A stretch of 64,000 bases of DNA from Branchinecta lynchi (GCA_023053575.1 JAKZAP010000010.1:14903225-14967224), one strand, 5' to 3'. Numbered from the stretch's first letter, positions 31,786 to 42,890 are shown. Numbers and translations: made by a program. Notes: generated by a model from the letters alone, not told the origin.

Positions 31786-32620
31786 AAGACCAAAGGTTTC
31801 GATGGAATCCCAAAATATTTGATACAGACAAATGGGTCTTGTCTTCGCCACGCTCCTTGAATATTTATATTATTAAAATTTAAAAACAGATTAAGGCTAA
31901 ATAGCTAATCACCTGAGAAAACCAAGTCCGATATGGATTCCGCATGTGTGTTTTTTACTGTAAGTCATATGTAATTTGACGAGACTGATCGAAACTTCCT
32001 GCCTTACTTCTGCCAAATTTCCGGCTTCGGCGGAATTCCAGGCGAACTTACCCTCTCCTGACCCTGATAACAAACATCTAATCAACTTCAAATAAAACTT
32101 TAACTTATAATAAATTTTCCGGGTTTCAGTCGGATTCCGGGTGAAGTATATGTTCGGGTAAGAAATGATTGTTATATACGGATTCAGATCTCTTGTTAAC
32201 CCTGCAACAGATCGAAAAATCTGACCAGAAAACTCCTTCAAATAAAACTTTCACTTTAAGCAATTTTCCGGTTTTGGCAGAATTCCAGGCAAACTACTTG
32301 TCCGGCAAGAAAATGGTGTTCATAGTCGTTTTCAGCATGTCTTCTTACCCCTTAATCGACTATATCATTAGCTGTTTAAAAACATGTTGCTTGCCCCTTA
32401 ATCTGAATCCCTCCCCACCCTAAATGTAGGGCTTAGAGAGCCCATCTACGAACTAGTCCTTTCCGTTGACCCAAAGAATCCTCACACCAAGTTCCATAAA
32501 ATATCTCATTCCTTCGAGAGTTATCGTGCTCACAGACGGACGGACAGGGATCGAAAAACTTACTTAAGTTTACGTTTAAACTTACGTTTTGGGATCCCAA
32601 AAACTACGAGCCGGTCGGTA
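31786..32620 (+). mobile_element. Family A copy A5
   Basis: AACAAGACCAAAGG head with GGAATCCC, about three units, the GACGGACGGACAGG microsatellite and a final ACGTTTTGGGATCCCAAAAA. It is nested in the hAT element. A hAT-C-like tail (GGTCGGTAGATACC to CCGCCTCTG) follows to ~32646. Confidence 0.7.
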
Positions 32621-32842
32621 GATACCTTGCTGAATAGTACCGCCTCTGGTTGACAGTATGTACATGACAAATCCGAATTTTTAGTAGACGACTAACTGGC
32701 AAATAGTTAAAACGTCCTGTTTTGGTAAAAACAAGAAAACAGATCATAGAAGCCGCCTACCCCCTAGGATAGGCCAGTACTTTTGGGGTCAATGAACTCT
32801 CGCTGACTTGATGACATATACTTAAATAAAGTTATTACTTAC

Positions 32843-32958
32843 CATCACACAGTCCTATGGCATAAAATCCTGTGACGCAAGATAAGTCTGGCCTATTGCT
32901 AACTCCAAAACACAAACTAAAATGGACTGTTTGGTTCTGACAAGGGTCATCGGATGAA
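32843..32958 (-). CDS. Candidate captured host exon inside a hAT element
   Basis: On the minus strand a strong acceptor (GAAATTCTCAG) and a consensus donor (GTAAGT) bracket 116 bp with one open frame through 38 codons. The peptide starts SSDDPCQNQTVHFS and ends FYAIGLCD. It has three cysteines and an NQT glycosylation site, which would fit an extracellular domain. No family is recognised. It lies within a transposon bounded by a clean target duplication, so it is either element sequence, a captured exon, or chance. Confidence 0.3.
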
Positions 32959-33299
32959 CTGAGAATTTCAAACGTCTGATCAACTCAACCCATGTGGTGA
33001 ACTAATTGTCTCCCAGGGGACAAGCTACCGACAGGCAGGTCATTAATTAAGGTTCGTAGTAGACTTCCACGAATCGAATCGAACGCGGCTTTGAAATCCT
33101 AATTTTATGCAACAAAGACAGGCGAGAAAGATTCGCGTAAGGCGAGAAACTTCAAGTTGGGCAAATTTTACGTAATGGAAAAAGGCATTTCGCGGCATAA
33201 TTGCGGCGTGCGGCATCATAGAAATTTTACACGGCATTTCCCTCAGAATCGCGGCATTATGCCGCGAAATGCGGCATAAGTGGCAACACTGGTTCACAC

Positions 33300-33749
33300 A
33301 GATACTATTGAATCTGAACTAAAGACATGCGTGTTAGGTCTATGCTTCAACCTTCAACGTTCAAGTTGCTTAATTGCTCCCCTGCGTCATCCAATGCCGC
33401 ATTCCCTTGGGCTTCACCGTCTTTGTGAAGGGTCGTGGTCATCGGGTCATATTGCAAATCTGACCCGAGATTGAAAAGTCGTTTCCGTTTCTATAATCCT
33501 TCAGAATCAGCACTCTTTGAACTTCCCGCCTTTTCTGACTACTTCATCAAGAGGCAACAGGAGAAGCTCCACCCCCGATAGATAAGATCGGAGAAAAAGA
33601 TATCCACCATGCTGACATCGAGGTTACGTGAGTTCTCAATTCTTCCCTTATTTATTGTTGCAAGAAGTTTCATAATATATGGAAAAATCTATAGAAATAC
33701 GGACAGATCCGTAGCTTCAGGGACAAGAACACATAAGATAGTGTATCTT
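33300..33749. other. Intergenic, nothing recognised
   Basis: No convincing coding or repeat content. Confidence 0.3.
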
Positions 33750-33945
33750 AAGCCGCGTTCACAAGAATGCCTAGCCAGGCTCAGATGCTTATAGGCACGT
33801 GCTCAGGCTTAGCCAGGCACCGAGTTCTAGAGCCTGGAACTCCGTGCCTGGCCAAAATCATTGACTAGGCATTTAAGTGAACGGTGATGCTAGGCACGTG
33901 CCTAGACATCTATGTTTGGCTAGGCATGCGTGCAAACGGGGCTTT
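33750..33945. mobile_element. 196-bp MITE with 28-bp inverted repeats
   Basis: AAGCCGCGTTCACA then ATGCCTAGCCA at the left is mirrored by TGGCTAGGCAT and AACGGGGCTTT at the right. The centre is a second palindrome, GCCAGGCACCGAGTTC / GAACTCCGTGCCTGGC, around a short loop. CTAGGCA/TGCCTAG motifs recur throughout. The superfamily is not assigned. Confidence 0.6.
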
Positions 33946-34772
33946 CAGGATATGGTTCCTTTCATGTTTATTCATGTCAATGGGGGGGGGGGAGGACTTT
34001 TTGATGATTATTCGGGGGGGGGGGGATCCCCACGATCACGTGAAGATCCGGTTTCCGGCGTTGTCATTTACTCTTCCGGTTATTCATCGCTGTCAAAAGT
34101 CTTTTTCGGAAGTTCGGGGCCTTCGGCTATAAGTGCTCTGGCGGTCTTAAACGATTCGTTAAATGAAGTCCTTGCTTGTCAGGTGAGGCTGCCTTACCTC
34201 TGGGTCGAGACAGAAGAATGAGTATCTCGCTGCTATAATAGCACTAAACAGCAAATCGAGTGAAAAGAAATTCGGAACTGAAGCGCTGAAAAATTCTGTA
34301 TTATTTTTTTTTACGCAAAAATTCAGATTGAAAAATTCAAACTGAAAAACTAAAAACGGAATAGGGGCTGCCAAATCTGATTTAACCGGAATATAAATAT
34401 ATATACTTTTATATGAATAATTTCAAATATAGAACTGACAGGTAGGGATAGAGTGGTGTAAATCCGGTCACTTCGTTTCGACGTTTCTTTTGATCTTTCT
34501 AACTAGAGTTTCGGAATGAAACTCGAACGCTTTGTATGCCCGTTTACCGGTTACCAGAAAAATTAAGAAAAAACACCCTTCTATCGCAAGGAGAACCAGA
34601 GATACATACTTGACGACTAGCGACAGTTCATGAATACGCAATGTGCCGGGTCAGCTTAAAATCATGTTAAATGCAAGAAATCTAAATAACAAGTATATAC
34701 AGCAACAGTATAACAAGTAAATCGAATCAGCAGATTGGATTAGGTTTACTACCTTACCGTAATGTAGAAATA
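33946..34772. other. G-runs, then AT-rich DNA that may include the mTOR 3' UTR
   Basis: Two runs of nine or more G (33981 and 34014 areas) are followed by AT-rich sequence. The part just below 34773 would be the start of the mTOR 3' UTR on the minus strand. No clear AATAAA in the right orientation was found. Confidence 0.3.
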
Positions 34773-34788
34773 TCACCAGAAAGGACAC
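34773..34788 (-). CDS. MTOR: mTOR last coding exon (end of FATC domain)
   Basis: On the minus strand a TTTGCTTTCAG acceptor is followed by one base completing a tryptophan codon, then codons for C-P-F-W and a TGA stop. This is the invariant end of TOR kinases, where the last residues of the FATC domain are Gly-Trp-Cys-Pro-Phe-Trp. The phase matches the donor at 36797 exactly (TG|G). Such a short terminal exon is below the size an ORF search detects. mTOR is the catalytic subunit of TORC1 and TORC2; loss of its FATC tail abolishes kinase activity. Confidence 0.9.
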
Positions 34789-36796
34789 CTGAAAGCAAAT
34801 TAATGTATGGGATCAGCTAATGTTGACACAACCTAAAAGCACTTACATATTCCCGACAGGACCCAAACAGATGGGATGTGTAACTGGGAGGGATGGATGG
34901 AAAAGGATGACCAACTTTTAAAGGTATCAATATAACAGTAAGTCAGGGAGTTGGGAATTACAGTAAAGGAGGAAAATCCATTTCAGTTCAAGGCGTCACC
35001 TTGGAAGCAATTCGCGTTTGCAATGGTAGTTCAAACCAGGACTTGCTAGGATATTGTGGCCATCTAGTGTCGCAATCCGCAAGAAAAGGCACGGTGTTGA
35101 CAGGCACAAAACAGAAAGAATGATAGACTTGGCTTAAAATGGGCGAGGGAAATGATTGTTGTGCACGCAACTACATATTTTCTTCTGTCAAACACACTAG
35201 CGAAAATTTTCACAAGTAACAGAAACCGAATTGACTTTTTGGCGCAAGGAGGACATAGATCCTCTTGATAATTATTCAGGGGTTTGATAGCATTCAGTGG
35301 GCTTAACGAGGCACACGTTTTCTTCTTGAAACTATGGCGGATTGATGTACAAAACATATTATTGAAAAGAAAAAAAAGCACTGCAGAATATTCATTTTTT
35401 TATTTATACACCATTATTTCTCTTTCTATTTGGTTATAGAGAATGGTTCCGAATTAACTTCTTCTAAAGAAGTTCGATAAATCTTTACGATCAAATTTCA
35501 AGTTCGTGCGTAGAAAAGTAGAAAAATCGAGTTTTTCAACGATGAATTTCTGTTTCCGATGACTGATAAAAATTCGGCAGCCGCTAACAAAATTAGAAAA
35601 GTAGGAAAGGAAAGGCATGGTGCGGAGGAAAGGGAGTCTATATATATCCTCAGTTTCTGGGCACAGTATTCCAACTTTAGGGCACAATGCCCTTCAGCAA
35701 GGACACCAGAACTTCCATAAAAGTCTGTTGAAACAAAAACTGTCATTTCAGGTTTCCAATTCAGCCAATTTTCATGGGGGTACTGTGCCCTTTTCCCCCC
35801 AAAAACGAGGATTTGTGCATGACCTGAGGAAAGGGCACCAAAAGCGGAAAACTGCACAAGATTGAACGGCTATAAAAATGAAGTCGGGCCAGAAGTTAGA
35901 CAATAAGCTTTCCTTATTTTGGGTTCCAGGCTTTTCCTTTCCGTGTTTAAGTCGATCTTGCCCTGAAGTGTCGATCTCATCCCCGCCCCCAGCAGCTTTC
36001 CTTATTCTGGTATCCTTTGCTCGTGCACCATGCTTTTTCCTTTCATTGTTTAAGCGGATGTCGCCCCGAAGCGTCATCACACCAATCCCCTCTACATCAA
36101 TCTTGCTCTTCTTAACATCCTTCTACCCACGCCATGCTTTTCCTTTCCTTGTTTAAGTCGATCTCACCCCGAAGCGCCGATCTCCCCCAACTCCTCTTCA
36201 GCAGCTTTGCTTCTTTTCGTATCAGCCTACACCATGCCTTTTCTTCCCTTGTTTACAGCTCATCTCACCCCTTTCGTATCCTTTTCTCCTGGACCATGCC
36301 TTTCTTTCCTTGTTTGAGTTATTCCCACTTTTAAACGCTCGGGTGCCAAGTTTCCATACTGCCCCTTGGTTCCAACCCACATTGAGAAAGACCCGCAAGA
36401 GCAGTGGCAGAAGCTGTACCTCTCATATAGCCTATTCAGGTGTCTCGAAACCGATGTCTGAAAAGCTTTGTTCCCTCCTTTGTCAAGTTTTTTTAACGCC
36501 AGTGGTAGTAAGTAATTGTGTACCTGAGGTTAACTCTTTCTATTAAATGTATTGGACGATAATTTAATTCATAAGTGTTGACTGTGAACTGTAAATATAT
36601 TTTTATTGACGACCAGACGAACATTCGGCTTGACTGCTTCATGTTTTAGAAATAAACTGAATTGTATTCGAGTTTTTCCCATTTCGGCAGTGCACATTCT
36701 TTAGCCACGGTGTACGTATGTTTTTTTCGTAAAGTGTGGATTCCCAACATTTCTCCAGGGAATCTAACTTTTAATGGGAATTAAAAAGGGACTTAC
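34789..36796 (-). other. MTOR: mTOR last intron
   Basis: Bounded by GTAAGT (complement of 36791-36796) and TTTGCTTTCAG (up to 34789). The 2-kb intron contains a minisatellite at ~35925-36325 and several small open frames that are not genes. Confidence 0.8.
35925..36325. repeat. ~100-bp minisatellite in the mTOR intron
   Basis: Five units begin with CCATGCTTTTCCTTTCCTTG-like phrases (about 35928, 36029, 36131, 36232 and 36294), followed by TTTAAG-CGAT-TC-CCC-GAAGCG. The last unit is truncated. One strand is pyrimidine-rich. Confidence 0.6.
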
Positions 36797-36974
36797 CACC
36801 CGATGTAGCACTGGCACAGGTTCTCATGATCCATGGCTTGCTCGATCAGTAATTCCACTTGCCTCTTGACAGGGAGGACCCCATCGGTATCGGCCGGGAA
36901 ATCCCGTCCTGTCAGCTTATCCCTCACCCGGTTTACAATTTCCACAGCACGTTTATTCAACGCGACAGGGGCAT
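36797..36974 (-). CDS. MTOR: mTOR penultimate coding exon (FATC domain)
   Basis: The exon has a CTTTTCTTTTAG acceptor and a GTAAGT donor. It encodes 58 complete codons plus partial codons at both ends. The reading includes ALNKRAVEIVNRVRDKLTGR, a divergent linker, QVELLIEQAMDHENLCQCYI and G, then half of a tryptophan codon. This is the metazoan mTOR FATC region immediately after the kinase domain; the known vertebrate proteins have the same order of blocks. Together with 34773-34788 it completes the C-terminus. The preceding exon must end one base into a codon; it was not found and could be beyond a large repeat-filled intron. Confidence 0.93.
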
Positions 36975-37036
36975 CTAAAAGAAAAGAAGCTTTTTATTTT
37001 CTGTCCAGTGCCCAAACTCAGATATGTTAAGCCACC

Positions 37037-37327
37037 CGATGAAAAGTGTGTAGCTTGCGTAGTAGTACGAAAAAGTTGCATGTAATATTATGTAATAGCA
37101 AAGAATACTATAATTTAATGTGCCTCAGACTGGTCCAATCTTAAGTAGTAGTATCCAGTAGCATCTTGTCTTGCCATAGTAGCATCCATTCTTGCTAATA
37201 GTAGCATATAGTAGTATGCCGTAACACGGTAGGCTTGAAGTAGAAGCATGTAATAGCATTAGTTAGTAATGCATGCTACTTTTTCGTACTACTTCATAGT
37301 ACTATTTTGAGATAAATTTTTCATCGG
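37037..37327 (+). mobile_element. AGTAG family element, copy 1
   Basis: The ends CCGATGAAAA and TTTTTCATCGG are inverted. The interior is rich in GTAGTA, AGTAGCAT and TAGTATGC motifs, with TGCCTCAGACTGG near the middle. Nearly the same sequence recurs at 44408-44708 and 54697-54959, and inverted at 41633-41773 and 47541-47831. No ORF; a non-autonomous DNA element is likely. Confidence 0.65.
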
Positions 37328-38080
37328 ACACGGAGGGAACAGGACCAACGCTTAAGATTGGGTACAAAAAGAGAAAATCTGTTACTCTTACTAATAAGGA
37401 AAATGGTCTTGCTGATTTCAGATCTGTGACGGACCGCGTCCACATACAATGTCATTCTAAAAGACCCCTTAACCTGATCCAACAGGTAGTATTTGTTAGT
37501 GGAAAGCCGATCAGGTTAAGTCATTCAGGTTCACTGCAGGTTGAAGCTATGGTATTAATACTTATTAATACGAAATATTAGGTAATAGGTGATTAACTGG
37601 AGTGGTACAGATGGATTGGGTTTTTATTTTTTCTCCGGCCACGGCCCAGACGGCTTTTTTGTGGAATAGATTCATTCATTCATCATCATAACAGACCCCT
37701 TAACCATTAGCCTAGACAATAGCCAACTTTCAGCAAAAAGCATAACAGGTTTGTAAACTTCCAGATCAGATTCCAACCGGACTATCTATCCGAGGTCAAG
37801 TAGTATAGCCTGGCTGACCGTCTCTTTTACGGGTGGCCAAACTTTTACAATTGTTTTATAGGAGACTTTTCAAGCCCATACATTTCTAAGCCCCTTCTTC
37901 TACCAAAATGCCAAATTAAAAATGCCTATCTACAACTCGGTTTCATTCATGAGGCCCCGGGAGCGACTCTTCTAACTATGCTCCTCATCTTACACCTGCA
38001 GCAGCTCATTATAGCTGAATTTCCAAAATTTAAGGAAAGGAAATGGTGGTATTCCACCGATTATGGCCACATTGATCCGC
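37328..38080. other. No gene recognised; possible antisense LINE tail
   Basis: Around 37620-37690, CTCCGGCCACGGCCCAGACGG with an ATTCATTCATTCATCATC run looks like an antisense LINE 3' end. If mTOR extends upstream, this is intronic. Confidence 0.3.
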
Positions 38081-38230
38081 CCTAAAACCGAGAACAGATT
38101 TGGATTCAACGTGTATTCTTACTTCAAGATTAATTTCCACCAAATTTACGGGTTTTGTTTCGAGTGAACTACTTGTCCAGCGAAAATGTTGTTCTTATAT
38201 GGATTTCTGATGTATCCAACCATATGCTCC
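38081..38230 (+). mobile_element. Family A unit fragment
   Basis: TTGGATTCAACGTGT, GAACTACTTGTCCAGCG and TATATGGATTTCTGATG correspond to one decayed family A unit. Confidence 0.4.
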
Positions 38231-39120
38231 AATCGACTTCCAAAAAGGTAAGCGATTTTTACTGCGAAGCTATAAAGCCCGAGCAATTTCTTCTGAAGGA
38301 TACTGGAAACTCTTCTATAGAGAAATGCCATTCTCTGCAAACTTCTAATGAGACCCCTCCCCCCCCCCCCCCCCCCGTTTCCCAGCGAGAAAAGTTAAGA
38401 GCGGAAACTGTATACTTTAACCACGCTACCTTTTATTGATGGTGGTCAGGGAAAGAGGAAAAGAAAATGGAGGTGCATTGATGGGAGGGGGAGGGGAACA
38501 GACGGGGAAAGGACAAACCTGACTATTTAACGTCGGCTTCGCTACAGGACAACTTTGACTGGGGCGTTTCAAGGCATATTTAGGAGCTTGTTTCTCCAGG
38601 TCTTGGTTCAAATTATTGAAAGACCTGTCTTACCTATAATACTAACGCAGCCTACTTCCATAATCACTCCATATATTTCCAACCCCGGAGACCCCAATTT
38701 GATACGGTACATTATAACCCCTCTAACAGAACAACGATAATTTTCTCACTTGCCGCGTTTTGCTACCTTCGGTGTGTATCACGCTGTCGACGGTTGTTTG
38801 CGAGAAGTTTTTCGATCAGAAAAAACGGTTATGTAATTTTCCCCCCCCCTGTTTTCGCTGTAAGTCAAGGGGTCTCGGAAAAGGCTTTAAACAACCAAAA
38901 CCCTGGGTTATCTGTTGAAAAGACAGCCTAGTTTTAAAATATTCAAATATTTAAAAATAGTGTAAGTGGAATAGTAAATAGTGCGAGGGGTCCTTTAAGT
39001 CATGTATTATCCTTAACCATAGGCTTCTTCATGACATCGGCCAACTGGCCGTGGGCCAAGGAAGCTGAAAAACCCATCGCCGAAAGTTTTACCGGATAGG
39101 GCTGATATACTACAGTCTAG
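38231..39120. other. C-run and a decayed TTAA-element right end
   Basis: A C-run of about 18 lies at 38358-38376. GGGGTCCTTTAA at 38987-38998 resembles the right end of the TTAA-flanked family (see 49513-49812), and CAGCCTACTTCCATAATCAC at ~38648 is shared with 48650. No gene. Confidence 0.35.
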
Positions 39121-39610
39121 TTACTCATCACTTATTCACTAAAATTTTAAATGAAAAGCTAACTTATTTTTGTGTCATTTATTTGGATAAACTGAATAAT
39201 TTGGATTATGCAAAGAAAGTTTTTTTGGATTTTTGGTACCTCTATGTGCTTGTACCTTTCTTCTTGGAATATTTGGCAACTGCATCATTCCATTTTGGGT
39301 CACATGCAATAGCGGGCTTTCATCAGAAGTGACCTTACAATCTGAAATTAAAAATTTCCCGAGCTTCACTTCAGTAGCCATTTAAATGCATGCTTTTGTT
39401 GAAATTCGAATTCTCGACGTCGGGATGACTTTTAATTGTCTCGTCTGGCTAGCAGAGCACATTCTGAACTACTGCCCAAGATGAAAAAAATCTCTTAGCA
39501 GGGTCAAACTGAACTCGGCGTTTTCGAATCCAAGATATAAAAATAGACTGGCTTTTCAGTTAAACTTTAAGCATTCAGCGGTACTGGGAATTTTTTCGAT
39601 CGAGATAGTT
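39121..39610 (-). repeat. Dispersed repeat shared with 19550-20150
   Basis: TTTGGTACCTCTATGTGC, GAGCTTCACTTCAGTAGCC and GGCTTTTCAGTTAAACTTTAA are shared with the earlier copy. A minus-strand frame of 68 codons beginning MATEVKLGKFLISDCKV is open in this copy. The earlier copy shows the same nucleotide homology but a disrupted frame. Confidence 0.4.
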
Positions 39611-40100
39611 GCAAGGAGAATGTTTTTACAGGCAAGTTATACTTCAATTACTGCCATCACTTTCGATGGCCATGATCTATAAAGGTTTCGACCCCCCCCC
39701 CCCCCCCACACACACACTTTACTGTTTACCGCGAATAGATAGAGGGAAGGTTGAAAAGGGGAGTAAAGATCAAGGCCTGCAAGGAATAACACATTTCCTT
39801 ACGCTGGTCCTTGTTTTGGTTTCTCGTTCTCCTGGCATTGAATCTAAGAGCTCTTTCGGATTGTTACGAAACCGCTAACCCTTCTGTCTATTTGTTCGAC
39901 TGAGGGGAAATTAAAGCGAAACGGATGAACTAACAAAGCAGAGAAGTCCGTCAGTAAAATTATAGCAATAAAACACAATAGCATACTTCACAAGACAAGT
40001 TCAATGGTTAGCTATCCAAACCTAGACTCGTCACATACCTAATGCAAAGCCTTTTTATGATGCAATAAATTATTGAGGTTGTCATTAATATGATAAAGAA
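39611..40100. other. C-run and CA repeat, no gene
   Basis: A run of about 16 C followed by ACACACAC at 39690-39717; nothing else was recognised. Confidence 0.4.
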
Positions 40101-40103
40101 AAC

Positions 40104-41050
40104 AAGACCAAAGGTTTCGATGGGATCCCAAAAATTCAATATTTGATCCAGACAATTGGGTCTTGTCTTTGTCAGACTCGTTGAATATTTTTACTATTAA
40201 AATTCAGAAACAGGTTAAGGCCAAATAGCTAATCATCTGATAAAAAAAAAAGTTCAGATATGGATTCAGCATGTGTGTTCACCCCTATAAGTCATATCTG
40301 TTTTGACGAAAACTTCCTGCCATTTCTGCAAATTTCCCGGTTTCAGCCGAATTCCGGAACTACGTGTCCGGCGAAAAAAGAAAGCACAAAAACGAACTCA
40401 TTGTATCTTCTTTCCCAAATACTGAACATCTAATCAACTTCAAATAAAAATTTAACTTATAACACATTTTCCGGCTCCAGCCGGATTCCGGTCTAACTAT
40501 ATGTCCGGGTAAAAAATGATTTTCATATACGGATTCAGCATCTCTTCTAACCCTTAAATCGGAATCTAATCAACTACAAATAAAACTTTAACTTTTCCGG
40601 TTTGGGCCGGATTCCGGGCGAACTACTTGTCCGGATAGAAAACTGTTTTCCCACGAGTGTTCAGCATGTCTTCTTAACCCTAAATCGAACATCTAATCAA
40701 CTTCAAATAAGACTTTTACTTTTAACAAACTTTTCGGTTTTGGCCGGATTCCGGGTTTTCACCATCGTGTTCAGCATGTCTTCTTACCCCACAATCGGCT
40801 ATCACATTATCTGTTTACAATTTATTTGCCCCTTAATTTAGACCCTCACCCCCAAATGTAGGGCTACAGAGCCCATCTACGAATTCGACCTTACTCTTGA
40901 CCCAAAGAATCCTCACACAAAGTTTTATCAAAATATCTCATTCGCTTCGAGAGTTATAGTGCGCACAGACGGACAGACGGACGGACGGACAGACGCACAA
41001 CTTTTGCGATGTCATAGGTGTCCCGCCACTTACGTTTTAGGATCCCAAAA
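40104..41050 (+). mobile_element. Family A copy A6
   Basis: AACAAGACCAAAGG head with GGGATCCC, about four units, a (GACG)n/(GACA)n microsatellite (~40970-40995) and a terminus GTTTTAGGATCCCAAAAA. The last unit is shortened. Confidence 0.75.
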
Positions 41051-41316
41051 AAAGGTTAGTTTCACTTTCACTTTCGAACATTTTCAGTGTTCGCAACTTT
41101 TGTTCAACACTTTCAGTATCGGTTTAAAAAGTCTTCGTTCCATTCGTTGCCCGGTTACGATTTTTTCATAGAAAACATTCTCGGGATTGGACAACTACAA
41201 AGCCAGAAGCACACTCAGCACCGAGTAAGTCTTGATTGCCAAAATTAGAAGAACTACACTGCTCTGATTGCTCGAGTTCGACCTCGAGAGATTTTACCGT
41301 GCCATGTTTGCTTTAA

Positions 41317-41798
41317 AGGACACCTCGCACTACACAGTGTGTCTGCTAACATTTACTGAAACAGTGACCACTCTACAACTAAGCTATGTTTACATAAAAT
41401 TACACAAGGCTTCGACTGTTTTCAGGCCTTTCCATGTCCCTTTATGACAATCTTTGCAGATTTGCACAACCGGTCTTCGGACGTACACGCTCTTTGGAAG
41501 CAATGATCAGGCGCATGCTACATCGCATAAAGAGAACAAACGTGGCAAGGGTGATAATCAGTGTATTGCTAACAGAGGAGATACGATACACATATGAAGT
41601 TAATCTGAGGAACGAGAATGGATGGAAATACCCGACGAAAAATTTTCTCAAAACAGAAGTACGAAGTTGCACGAAAAAGTAGCATGCAGTACCAACTGGT
41701 GCTGATACATGCGTCTATGTCAAGGCTATCGTGTGGCTGCATTCTACTGCTCAAGATTACCGGATGCTACATTACTGAAACAGAATACCATAATTCCT
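41317..41798. mobile_element. TTAA-flanked element with nested AGTAG copy
   Basis: TTAA (41313-41316) precedes AGGACACCTCGCACTAC, and AATTCCT is followed by TTAA (41799-41802). The left 180 bp match 16658 onward. An inverted, partial AGTAG element lies at ~41633-41773. Open frames on both strands are not supported as genes. Confidence 0.5.
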
Positions 41799-42487
41799 TT
41801 AAGACAACATAAGCTCCATGACAAAAGAATAGCTTTTCGTGCAGACCCGTATCCAGGAATTTATTTCGGGGGGGGGGGGGGCCTGCCGGTCGGACAAAAA
41901 AATACAAAAAGACAGATCAGAAGGAAAAGCCTATAGAAATGATTATTTGTCTATGTGTCGGGGGGGAGGAGCCCCCTAACCCCCCCCCCCTGGATACGGC
42001 CCTGTTCTCGTGCCATTTCGTCTCAACGAAACCTAAGGTTGATAAATAGAAGCTCTTGGAGATTAAAAAAATTCTTCCTCGAACTGAAACACGATGTAAA
42101 TCAGTCGAGAAATTTGTCAACGTCAACGCAACTTTTGTTGAAAGATTCTTTAGAATTTCAGACACGTTCGCTGGAATCCATCAACTTTACAACTTTGTGT
42201 GAGAGCAGATGACCTCCATTCACCGGAAATAAGATCTGAAGAAGCGGCTGGAAATTTATTTTTTAACGTCTTTTCATTAGACGGGGGAGAGATGAAGACG
42301 GTGAAAAGAGGGAGGTACTTGACTCCACACAGTCGCTGAAAGCTCCCGGGAAGTAGGAACTCCCAAGCACTGGATGGGGGTCGGCATACAAACAAAAATC
42401 AATAGTCAAATTGTGTTTGTGGTTTAAGCTATTTTTCGGTTTTGAAAAAGAAGTTATTTATTTTAAGAAAAAATTTAAATTTAGCGG
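41799..42487. other. Homopolymer-rich, no gene
   Basis: G-runs at ~41868 and ~41960 and a C-run at ~41982 mark decayed repeat ends. The rest was not recognised. Confidence 0.3.
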
Positions 42488-42491
42488 TTAA

Positions 42492-42890
42492 AGGACACCT
42501 GAATGAAGAGTACCAAGTATCATCCCTATCTGTATGACTTCCGTTAACATTGCCTGCAGAAAACCCAATCCAAATACGAAATAGTGTTTCCAAGCTATCA
42601 TGTTTGCTCCATTTCGCATCTGTCCTTATTTCAGTACCGAACAATTTTGGAAATGAACAAATGTCTCCAATCAACCCTTCTTCTGGAATACTTTTTAGCC
42701 AGTTAAGCCCAAAAGTATATCTAGCAGAAATTCTAATTTGAATGAATTGCGCTTTTTGTCTTGGAGTCTGCATGTGCAAACCTCCAGAAACGAACATCCC
42801 TATTTTGAAAACGTCACGCTCGGGAGAAAAATGCTCTCCGTGGCCATGTCTGTAAATGCATTCTCCATGGTGTGTTCAAGTATGGTTTCA
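42492..42890 (-). mobile_element. TTAA-flanked element, reverse copy lacking one end
   Basis: This is the reverse complement of 43856-44295 over nearly its full length. TTAA and AGGACACCTGAATGA are present at the left (42488 onward). The copy stops at CAAGTATGGTTTCA, exactly where the other 15-bp terminal repeat should begin. Confidence 0.75.

Larger units (their letters stand above)
30916..33291. mobile_element. hAT element with perfect 8-bp target duplication
   Basis: The element runs from CAGTGTTGCCAC to GTGGCAACACTG, flanked by GTTCACAC on both sides (30908-30915 and 33292-33299). Both ends carry multiple GCGGCAT/ATGCCGC repeats over ~100 bp, the expected subterminal binding sites. The ~2.4-kb interior includes a family A copy (31786-32620), repeat E and a possible host exon, but no transposase, so it is non-autonomous. 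Confidence 0.85.

Noticed and set aside
42429..42797. Open frame of 122 codons shared with 44113-44385
   Set aside because: Both lie in copies of a 440-bp non-autonomous TTAA-flanked element; the frame is interrupted differently in the two copies and matches no transposase I know.
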